From an uncultured Prevotella sp. (GTDB taxonomy: Bacteria; Bacteroidota; Bacteroidia; Bacteroidales; Bacteroidaceae): a DNA stretch of 48,698 nt. The notes beneath the pieces were generated by a model that searched no databases, had not been told where the DNA came from, and saw only the letters and a program-made list of their open reading frames with translations. Below are positions 35,315 to 41,852 of this stretch, in pieces (positions within the stretch are counted from its first letter, which is position 1; every line of letters begins with the position of its first letter). The stretch spans positions 1 through 48,698 of the forward strand of contig CAMJGE010000015.1 of the NCBI GenBank assembly GCA_946405145.1, read 5' to 3'. Both the position numbers and the translations under genes were made by a program.

Positions 35315-35402
35315 GAGATTACGTTTCACCCTCGTCGAAATTACGTTTCGTGCCCTTCGAAGTACCGTTTCGTTCATCCGCCGCCCCTTTTCGCTCCTCC
35401 GA
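35315..35402. repeat. Degenerate 22-bp repeat array B (three to four units)
   Basis: Units at 35315-35336, 35337-35358 and 35359-35380 are exactly 22 bp each and share GAnaTTACGTTTCG-like cores. A weaker fourth unit follows at 35381-35402. It has the same period as array A but a different core sequence. Confidence 0.65.
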
Positions 35403-35531
35403 AGCCCAAAATCAAAATAGAGCTCCCGAGCCTTTTACACGCAGAGATGGCAGCATGACAATTATGACAAATGACAGTGCCTTATTCCGAATGAAGACTT
35501 GAAACGAAAGACAGTCCCTGTGACAACATGA

Positions 35532-35561
35532 CAAAAAAAGGCCACCTTGTGAGTGACCTTT
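35532..35561 (-). terminator. Terminator of the CsgG-DUF4810-GNA1162 operon
   Basis: On the minus strand AAAGGTCAC and GTGGCCTTT (35537-35561) pair with one mismatch and are followed by TTTTGT. Confidence 0.8.
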
Positions 35562-35581
35562 CTGTTATAAAGTGTTATTGA

Positions 35582-36253
35582 TTATTTTACTGTAGCTTTA
35601 ACATAGCTCTTTCCAGCTGGCTGACTTTGATCCTTTTCGTACATCGTGCTGTATTTTCCCACAGGCATGTCACTAAGAACGAAAGCAGTACATTTTCTAC
35701 CTGCTACGACTTTATCGGTTGCTGCTGTATTAACAGCTGTAGCAATAAGACCAACTAAAGCACCTATTGCACTACCACCACCATTAATACTTGTGTCAAC
35801 TTTTATAAGACCTTCTCTTTTATATATAGTTTCACCAGTGATAGTCGAACGAAGAATATATTCAACTCCTGCCGTTAATTTTCCGCCGACGTTATTACGT
35901 TTCCATGATTTTATAATGGTAAACATAGCAGCGTCAGCTCCTAATACGTTACGGAATTGTGAAAGGTCTTTATCAATAAATAACTCAGAGTCATATGCAC
36001 TTTCAGTTTGGAACATTTCCATTGTTAGCATGGGAGAATATACATAATAACCCTTCTCACAAAGAGGTGCATATAACGTTGTATAAAAATAGTCTTTAGC
36101 CTCAACGTGCTCAGTTTGATTGATTGGAGGCATAATTACGATTGACAATGGCTTTTCTTCATACATCTTCGGATATTGTTCTCCTCTTGTAATTTGATGT
36201 GCACATGAAGACATTACAAGTGCAATAAAGCCTAATATGATATACTTTTTCAT
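35582..36253 (-). CDS. GNA1162/DUF799 family lipoprotein
   Basis: 223 residues. Lipobox MSSC (Cys17) and a DUF799 body (YPKMYEEKPLSIVIMPPINQTEHVEAKDYF, with ATDKVVAGRKC near the end). A Gly/Ala-rich hydrophobic stretch (GGGSAIGALVGLIATAVNTAA, about residues 154-174) could lie in a membrane. In other bacteria GNA1162 proteins are outer-membrane lipoproteins always found with CsgG-like and DUF4810 proteins, and their assembly is thought to form a complex of unknown purpose. Its start overlaps the DUF4810 stop by 4 bp. Confidence 0.88.
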   Translation of the reverse strand: MKKYIILGFIALVMSSCAHQITRGEQYPKMYEEKPLSIVIMPPINQTEHVEAKDYFYTTLYAPLCEKGYYVYSPMLTMEMFQTESAYDSELFIDKDLSQFRNVLGADAAMFTIIKSWKRNNVGGKLTAGVEYILRSTITGETIYKREGLIKVDTSINGGGSAIGALVGLIATAVNTAATDKVVAGRKCTAFVLSDMPVGKYSTMYEKDQSQPAGKSYVKATVK

Positions 36254-36594
36254 TTTTCCAACTGATTAATAATTCTTGATATAAATTTCTCAGACTCTGG
36301 GTAGGCCTTGATTTCATTCCTAAGGAGTTCTAAACCTTCTTCCCTTTTTCCTGCTTTGTAGAGCAAGTATCCATACTCTGCATTCACTCCTGGCGGTACA
36401 ACTTTACGCACACCCTTTTGCTTAGATATCACTTTCAGGTATTGCGCCATCGCTTTTTCTAACTTTTCATCCGTGAGCCTCTTAGTATACTGATAAGTGG
36501 CATCCTCAGAATCATACCAGGAATAAAGAGATTTTTGAGTTTGGCACGAAGCCAAAGCCATCATGCAGATGGCTGCTAAAAATATTTTTCTCAT
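36250..36594 (-). CDS. DUF4810 lipoprotein
   Basis: 114 residues. Lipobox LASC (Cys17) and a helical body (YSWYDSEDATYQYTKRL, PGVNAEYGYLLYKAGKREEGLELL) typical of DUF4810, resembling a single TPR-like unit. It overlaps its neighbours on both sides by 4 bp, so it should be made in step with them. Confidence 0.88.
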   Translation of the reverse strand: MRKIFLAAICMMALASCQTQKSLYSWYDSEDATYQYTKRLTDEKLEKAMAQYLKVISKQKGVRKVVPPGVNAEYGYLLYKAGKREEGLELLRNEIKAYPESEKFISRIINQLEK

Positions 36595-36938
36595 GGCAAA
36601 TTAATAACTTTAGTTTCTTGACTAGATAAAAACAGCTGTTTGCTGTATATCGTTTTACCTTCAAATGTGACAGTGATGTGTCTGTTTCCAGTGGCTACTC
36701 CATACTGTGTACCCTTTCTGTTTGCTGTCTTTGGTTTTACAACCTTGGCATCAAACTTTGTTCCGTCAACATCAACCTGAACAGATTTAGATCCGTTGCC
36801 ATAGGTCTGACGTGGACCTACGAAAACAAGATAAGCCATATCTTCTTTCCCTGTTTGCTGAGCCACAGGATAGCTCGTTTTACAACCTACTAAAAAGCAG
36901 GTGATTGCTAATAAAGCAAGTACAAGATCTTTTTTCAT
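36591..36938 (-). CDS. Small lipoprotein of unknown family inside the CsgG operon
   Basis: 115 residues. Lipobox LVGC (Cys19), then a compact beta-rich body (KSVQVDVDGTKFDAKVV, HITVTFEGKTIYSKQLFLSSQETKVINLP). I do not recognise the family. It lies 3 bp after the CsgG stop and overlaps the DUF4810 start by 4 bp. The usual CsgG/DUF4810/DUF799 trio does not include it, so it looks like a fourth component. Confidence 0.8.
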   Translation of the reverse strand: MKKDLVLALLAITCFLVGCKTSYPVAQQTGKEDMAYLVFVGPRQTYGNGSKSVQVDVDGTKFDAKVVKPKTANRKGTQYGVATGNRHITVTFEGKTIYSKQLFLSSQETKVINLP

Positions 36939-36941
36939 AAG

Positions 36942-37877
36942 CTATTTTATTTCTTCGATGTAATAGTCTGTCAAGTTGTTTGCATCAATAGTAGAACTGT
37001 CTCCTGAGAAAGAAACATATGAGTATTCTGTTTCTGGAGTATCTCCAGCAGTATCAATAACAGTTACAGTTCCCAACTTTTTGCCAGGGAGTTCAATCAT
37101 TACACCCGTCTGAGGGTTCTTGACTTTCTTTCCTTTTGTTTTAACTGCAAATGTATCTCCTGCTTTTATGCCTTGACTTGCTCCACCAGCGATTAACTGC
37201 GCTTCAGCATCATAAGACAAGAAGAATGTGCGCCAAGGCTTATTTGTACACTTGTTGATAATGTTTTCTACAAGCTGTCCAATAGCTTCAGATATTGCTT
37301 TATCACTAAGTGTAGCATCATAATCTGCTTTTCCTCCAACACCCATAGTGGTTCTAGTTGTTAATTCTGCAGAACCTTTACCTTCGTCTGAATAGATTAT
37401 GAGTCCTGTAGAGACATCGACTAGACGGATGGCAACAGCTGCTTCAACAATCTGACTTTTTGTGGTTGAAAAGACTCCAGATTTACCAACATTTTTACGT
37501 CCAAATTCTGTAATTGAGCCAATAATCATATAGTCGGCACCAATAGTAGCCAACCCATTATCACTTTTCTTTGCTTCTTCTAAAAGTGCAGCCAGATCAC
37601 TTCTCTCCAAAAGAAGAAACTTTCCTGAGGCTGCCAACTTGGAAGACAGGATGTCAAGTGCTTGTTTTCCCATTGGATCATTTTCTTTGTCGTAGAAAAT
37701 ACCCTTAGCATACTGTGTTTCATTACTAAAGCGACCAATTGCCACTTTCCTTTTAATCACTTTACCTCCCGTATCAGGATTCTCTTGAATAACGGGCTCC
37801 ACTATCTTCGTCTTACGCTGTGCTTGAACAAACGTGCAAAAGGAAAATAGTGCCAGACACAAAATAATCTTCTTCAT
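36942..37877 (-). CDS. CsgG/HfaB family protein
   Basis: 311 residues from the ATG at 37877, which gives a clean signal peptide (MKKIILCLALFSFCTFVQAQ); the upstream in-frame codon at 37922 adds a poor N-terminus. The body has the CsgG signature KRKVAIGRFSNET, GKQALDILSSKL, FLLLERSDLAALL and GADYMIIGSITEFGRK. A C-terminal extension of about 90 residues follows (GGASQGIKAGDTFAVKTKG). There is no lipobox Cys, unlike curli CsgG. CsgG makes an outer-membrane pore, but relatives in the DUF4810/DUF799 operon have no proven substrate. Confidence 0.88.
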   Translation of the reverse strand: MKKIILCLALFSFCTFVQAQRKTKIVEPVIQENPDTGGKVIKRKVAIGRFSNETQYAKGIFYDKENDPMGKQALDILSSKLAASGKFLLLERSDLAALLEEAKKSDNGLATIGADYMIIGSITEFGRKNVGKSGVFSTTKSQIVEAAVAIRLVDVSTGLIIYSDEGKGSAELTTRTTMGVGGKADYDATLSDKAISEAIGQLVENIINKCTNKPWRTFFLSYDAEAQLIAGGASQGIKAGDTFAVKTKGKKVKNPQTGVMIELPGKKLGTVTVIDTAGDTPETEYSYVSFSGDSSTIDANNLTDYYIEEIK

Positions 37878-37944
37878 TGCGCTTATTATTAAGTTAAACA
37901 TGTGATGCAAAGTAAAGGACATAAAAATGGCGTGACCACCCTTA

Positions 37945-38117
37945 CGCGCTTACCTAAGGGGCGTGTCTGGAAAATGGAACCCCTACCACATATAAGAATG
38001 CTTCACGCCAAGGCGTGCGCATAGCTTTTTGTGGTGGGTGAACCCTTTCCTTAATTCCCCCTGCTTCTTAAATCGAGCTATTCCAAAATAGTTTTCCAGA
38101 CATCTTCGGCAAGCGCG
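37945..38117 (-). ncRNA. Candidate structured leader RNA of the CsgG operon
   Basis: On the minus strand the outer stem pairs 38108-38117 with 37945-37954 (10 bp, one G-U). P1 pairs 38092-38101 with 37965-37974 (10 bp, perfect). P3 pairs 38030-38038 with 37981-37990 (9 bp, one bulge). P4 is AUGC/GCAU (38019-38022 with 37998-38001) capped by CACGC-CUUG-GCGUG. It lies between a promoter at 38168-38198 and the CsgG ATG. It may be a cis-regulatory RNA, a free RNA or a folded insertion element; I do not recognise the family. Confidence 0.6.
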
Positions 38118-38167
38118 AAATAATAAGCTTATGCATTTTGCTCAGGATTTCTCCCCTAAGCACAATG

Positions 38168-38198
38168 CAAAGATAGGTATAATTATTTATCTAACAAA
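38168..38198 (-). promoter_or_regulatory. Upstream promoter of the CsgG operon
   Basis: TTTG (38195-38198), 19 bp, TATCTTTG (38168-38175). Start expected near 38162, leaving a leader of about 285 nt before the CsgG ATG. A weaker TTACTTTG lies much closer (about 37907-37914). Confidence 0.75.
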
Positions 38199-38395
38199 GT
38201 TTTTTTTAAAAAAAGTTTTTGTGAGGGAGAAATTTATAAAAAAAGTTGTTCTACAAAACGACAATATGGCAGGGCGCAAAGGTGCCTGCCCCTCTTCGCC
38301 CAGTAAAAATCTGAATACGTTCCAAATTTTTTGGGCTGATTTTTGACTTTCTTCAGATCTTTACCTTTTGTGTGCGCACAACTCGTCAGCATCGC

Positions 38396-38483
38396 CCGCC
38401 CGTATGATTTAGGGCGGGCGCCCTTATATCTTGGAGCACCCGCCCTTATACGTCAGGTCATCCGCCCGAATCCGAATTTTATA
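38396..38483. repeat. Degenerate 22-bp repeat array C (four units)
   Basis: Four adjacent 22-bp units begin at 38396, 38418, 38440 and 38462 with the core CCGCCCtTATA...AGG. Units 1 and 2 also form a perfect CGCCCGCCC/GGGCGGGCG hairpin (38393-38401 with 38412-38420). The array ends 11 bp after the glutamine synthetase stop. Confidence 0.7.
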
Positions 38484-38494
38484 CCTCCTCTACT

Positions 38495-40000
38495 TTATCC
38501 GCAATGGAAATACTGATTGACGAGTTTCTGGATCTCCTCGGGGTAGTTCTCGATATTCTTGCGGAGCGTCTTGTCATCGAAGGCCTGCAACTGGGCGATG
38601 ATGCCGTCGATCATGGCAGGTGAGAACACACCATGCTCCTCAAAGACCTTACGCTGACGATTGAGACAATCGGCAGAAGCCACACAGGAGTCAGGCAGTT
38701 GCGCCAGCGTAGCCAGACGATCGGCATTCTCGGCAGCGTGGATGTTCACGTTGACATAGGTCTTCTCTGCCAACTCAAGGGCATCCTTCATCTCGAAGCC
38801 ATGACGGCAGGCGACACAAAGACCTGCCAGCAGCTGATAGAGATCGGCAGAGCCGTCAGGTGAGCGCATCTCTACAGTCTGTTTGATGCTCGTGTCGTAG
38901 TTGGTCTGCGGCTCCAGCGGATTGGCAGCATGACACATATCCACATCAGCAGCCCAGCCAAGGGGCACTCGCACCAATACACTGCGGTTTCTGTCACCCC
39001 AGCACACATTGGTGGGAGCCTCCTGATGGGGCACAAGACGGAAGTAGCTGGTGGGATTCTTATTGCCAAAGGCTGTGATAGCTGGCGCAAGATCCATCAT
39101 ACCGGCAATCATCTTCCGGGCAGCCTCTGAGAGTACACCGTTGGAGAGCATCTGATTCTTACCATCCTTGAGCATACGCATGTGGATATGCAGACCAGAG
39201 CCAGCCTTGCCAGTGGTGATCTTTGGCGCAAAAGTGATATCGTAGCCCAGCTGATAACCCAGGTTGCGGATGATCCATTTTGCCAGCATCAACTGGTCGG
39301 CAGCCTGCTCTACAGGTACAGGCAGGAACTCTATCTCATTCTGCTCGTAGTTCTTGCCATCGAGTGAGAAGTTGCCCACCTCTGAATGGCCGTATTTAAT
39401 CTTGCCGCCTGCCTGAGCGATATACTGCATGCAGCGGGTACGGAACTCATTGGCTTTGGCGTAGGGAGCCGATTCGTGATAGCCGCGCTGATCCTGGGCA
39501 GGGAACGCCTCTTCCTCATCGCTGATCACATAATACTCCAGCTCACCCATTGCCTGAAACTCCATGCCTGTAACCTCAGTGAAGGCTACAGCTGCCTTAT
39601 GGAGCGTGTGTTCTGGTGAAGACTCCAGGGGATGACCATCCTTATCGAAATAAGAACAAAGCATCGTAACAGTGGGAATCTCTGCAAACGGATCTATGAA
39701 AGCTGTGCGGAAACGAGGCAGTACATAAAGATCGCTTGAACCAGCCTGGATGAATGAGAAGAGGCTGCTGCCATCCACGCGCTCACCACAAGTCAATATG
39801 GTGTCGAGGTAATCGAGGTCGTTGATGACAAAGTTGAGCGTCTTCAACTTGCCGTCGCCGCCTGGATACATGAAGTTCACCATACGGATCTCGTTAGACA
39901 CGATGTAATTGATAATGTCGGCTTTGGTAAAAGATGCCGCCGGTTTCTGAAGGAATGTTACAATCGGATTGGCATTCATAATGAGTTTTTCTGTGGTCAT
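38495..40000 (-). CDS. glnA: Glutamine synthetase, type I-like
   Basis: 501 residues from the ATG at 40000 (an ATG at 40006 adds two residues; the longer in-frame extension crosses the promoter and is rejected). Beta-grasp N-terminal domain (VNFMYPGGDGKLKTLNFVI) and catalytic domain with GELEYYVISDEEE, AGSGLHIHMRM, NPTSYFRLVPHQEAP, and NRSVLVRVPLG with VEMRSPDGSADLYQLL. It is about 30 residues longer than E. coli GlnA, and I see no clear adenylylation-site tyrosine loop. It makes glutamine from glutamate, ammonia and ATP. The promoter is a TATCTTTG box 39 bp upstream. Confidence 0.92.
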   Translation of the reverse strand: MTTEKLIMNANPIVTFLQKPAASFTKADIINYIVSNEIRMVNFMYPGGDGKLKTLNFVINDLDYLDTILTCGERVDGSSLFSFIQAGSSDLYVLPRFRTAFIDPFAEIPTVTMLCSYFDKDGHPLESSPEHTLHKAAVAFTEVTGMEFQAMGELEYYVISDEEEAFPAQDQRGYHESAPYAKANEFRTRCMQYIAQAGGKIKYGHSEVGNFSLDGKNYEQNEIEFLPVPVEQAADQLMLAKWIIRNLGYQLGYDITFAPKITTGKAGSGLHIHMRMLKDGKNQMLSNGVLSEAARKMIAGMMDLAPAITAFGNKNPTSYFRLVPHQEAPTNVCWGDRNRSVLVRVPLGWAADVDMCHAANPLEPQTNYDTSIKQTVEMRSPDGSADLYQLLAGLCVACRHGFEMKDALELAEKTYVNVNIHAAENADRLATLAQLPDSCVASADCLNRQRKVFEEHGVFSPAMIDGIIAQLQAFDDKTLRKNIENYPEEIQKLVNQYFHCG

Positions 40001-40038
40001 AATCATTTTATAGTTTGAAGTTTGCGAATTATTGAGTG

Positions 40039-40046
40039 CAAAGATA
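40039..40046 (-). promoter_or_regulatory. -7 element of the glutamine synthetase promoter
   Basis: TATCTTTG on the minus strand, with an expected start near 40033 and a 30-nt leader. It lies inside the frame extension upstream of 40006, which rules that extension out. Confidence 0.65.
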
Positions 40047-40089
40047 ATAAAAAAGCGTGATAAAAGAGAAGTTTTTGAGTTTTTTTTCG

Positions 40090-40097
40090 TAGTTTTG
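40090..40097 (+). promoter_or_regulatory. -7 element of the GH43 gene promoter
   Basis: TAGTTTTG, 43 bp before the GH43 ATG; a T-rich tract lies upstream but no well-spaced -33 TTTG. Confidence 0.5.
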
Positions 40098-40140
40098 CAT
40101 CCTGAAAGCATGAGCATTACTTAAAACCATTATTTATTAT

Positions 40141-41832
40141 ATGAAAGCTATCATCCTGAAAACTACGCTTGCAGCAGCATGTTGCATGATGCTGGGAACT
40201 TCGTGTGCCACCAAGCAAGAAGAGACCAAGAAGTCTGAGCTCACAACCGTTGGCAACCCCTATCTGCCCCTCTGGGAGCATATACCCGACGGAGAGCCCT
40301 ACGTGTTTGAGGATCCAGACCAGCCTGGTAAGCAGCGTGTGTATATCTATGGTTCGCACGACGACCTGATAACGATGTACTGCGGTCGCGACCAGGTGGT
40401 ATGGTCAGCTCCCGTAGAAGATCTGAATCACTGGCGCTTTGACGGCACCATCCTCGTGGTGGACAAGAACGCCAAGGGTGAGCCTTTCGACTCCGCAAAG
40501 ACTGCCGATGTGCTCTTCGCACCTGACGTGACGATGACCACCGACTCGACAGGCAAGAAGACCTACTGGCTCTTCCCCAACGACCAGACGGGTTACCGTA
40601 ACGGACTGATTGCCAAGAGCGACCGTCCTGACGGACCTTTCGAAGTATGCAACTGGAACGCCGACGATCCTAATAAGGTGGATGGTATCTATGGCTTCGA
40701 CCCCGCTGTGTTTGTGGATGACGACGGACGTGTGTATGGCTACTGGGGCTTTGGTCATTCAAATGCTGCCGAAATTGATCCAGCCACGATGTGTACCGTT
40801 AAACCCGGCACTAAGATAGTTGATGGTATGATACCCGGCTTCGAAGAGCAGCCAGGCAATGACTTCCGTTTCTTCGAGGCCTCATCCATGCGTAAGATCA
40901 AGGATAAGTATGTGTTTATCTACAGCCGCTTCACGAAAGATGGTGAGTTCGGACTCCCCACAACCAACTATACCCTCGCCTATTGCTATAGCGACAATCC
41001 TCTGGGTCCCTGGACCTACGGCGGTACGATCATCGACGGACGTGCCCGTGACATCAACGAGCAGGGCGACACCATCGCCTCGGCTGTAGCCCACGGTAAT
41101 ACGCACGGTTCGATCTGCGAGATCAACGGCCAATGGTATGTGTTCTATCACCGTCAGACAGGTACTGACGAATATGCCCGTCAGGCGATGGTGGCTCCTA
41201 TCGAAGTAAAGGTAGAGGAAGGCAAAGGCGGTAAGGTGGAGATCTCTGAGGGCGAATACACCTCTGAGGGCTTCTCACTGGAGGGCTTGGATCCCTTCGA
41301 GCGCCACTCGGCTGGTATCGCCTGCTGGCTGACGGCTACCAAGCCTGTGATCCACGAGTACCCCAACAACAAGTTCTTCGGCTCTTACGTGGAGGCCAGT
41401 TATGGCGGCGAGCCTGGTATGAGCAAGGAAGAGGCCCTGGCATCCAAGGCCAAGTATGATGCTCCCTATGATCTGCGCTATAACACCAACCATGTGGTAA
41501 ATAATACCGATGGTTCGATTGTGGGTTACAAATACTTCAACTTCACCAAGAGCTACGACGGCGACTATCTGCAGTTGTTGCTCCGCCTGATACCTGAGGG
41601 TATCGACGGCACCATCACCGTTATGGCAGACAGGCCATGGGAGTCGCAGGGCGGTAAGGTGTTAGGCAAGATTGAGCTGAAGGCCGATATGCCTCAGGAA
41701 TCGACTGAGATGGCATTGGAAGTGCCCACATTAGCCGACCTGACAGGCAAGCACGCCCTCTTCTTCGTGTTCGCATCAGACACCAAAGAGAAGTCGATCT
41801 GCACGCTTGAGGACTTTACTTTCAGATATTAA
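40141..41832 (+). CDS. Glycoside hydrolase family 43 lipoprotein
   Basis: 563 residues. Lipobox GTSC (Cys22) followed by ATKQEE. The five-bladed propeller (about 38-370) shows GH43-type motifs: PYVFEDPDQ near the start, an Asp in LFAPDVTM, KYVFIYSRF and GNTHGSICEINGQWYVFYHRQ. The C-terminal 180 residues form a CBM6-like beta domain (LQLLLRLIPEGIDGTITV). GH43 enzymes act on arabinan, xylan or related side chains. The gene has no SusC/SusD neighbours, so it is not in a full utilisation locus here. The peptidase gene follows after 20 bp. Confidence 0.87.
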   Translation: MKAIILKTTLAAACCMMLGTSCATKQEETKKSELTTVGNPYLPLWEHIPDGEPYVFEDPDQPGKQRVYIYGSHDDLITMYCGRDQVVWSAPVEDLNHWRFDGTILVVDKNAKGEPFDSAKTADVLFAPDVTMTTDSTGKKTYWLFPNDQTGYRNGLIAKSDRPDGPFEVCNWNADDPNKVDGIYGFDPAVFVDDDGRVYGYWGFGHSNAAEIDPATMCTVKPGTKIVDGMIPGFEEQPGNDFRFFEASSMRKIKDKYVFIYSRFTKDGEFGLPTTNYTLAYCYSDNPLGPWTYGGTIIDGRARDINEQGDTIASAVAHGNTHGSICEINGQWYVFYHRQTGTDEYARQAMVAPIEVKVEEGKGGKVEISEGEYTSEGFSLEGLDPFERHSAGIACWLTATKPVIHEYPNNKFFGSYVEASYGGEPGMSKEEALASKAKYDAPYDLRYNTNHVVNNTDGSIVGYKYFNFTKSYDGDYLQLLLRLIPEGIDGTITVMADRPWESQGGKVLGKIELKADMPQESTEMALEVPTLADLTGKHALFFVFASDTKEKSICTLEDFTFRY

Positions 41833-41852
41833 GCACTAAACATTATAAAAAG

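Larger units (their letters stand above)
35061..35500. repeat. Dispersed ATGACAAATGACAG / TTCCGAATrAArACTT repeats
   Basis: ATGACAAATGACAG occurs exactly at 35062-35075 and 35464-35477, and inverted at 35209-35222. The two direct copies are each followed by TTCCGAATrAArACTT (35096-35111 and 35485-35500, two mismatches). They bracket about 390 bp of non-coding DNA that includes the 38-bp palindrome and array B. Confidence 0.65.

Noticed and set aside
34882..38483. 22-bp arrays considered as CRISPR
   Set aside because: Units are adjacent and degenerate with no spacers between them, and no cas gene is present.
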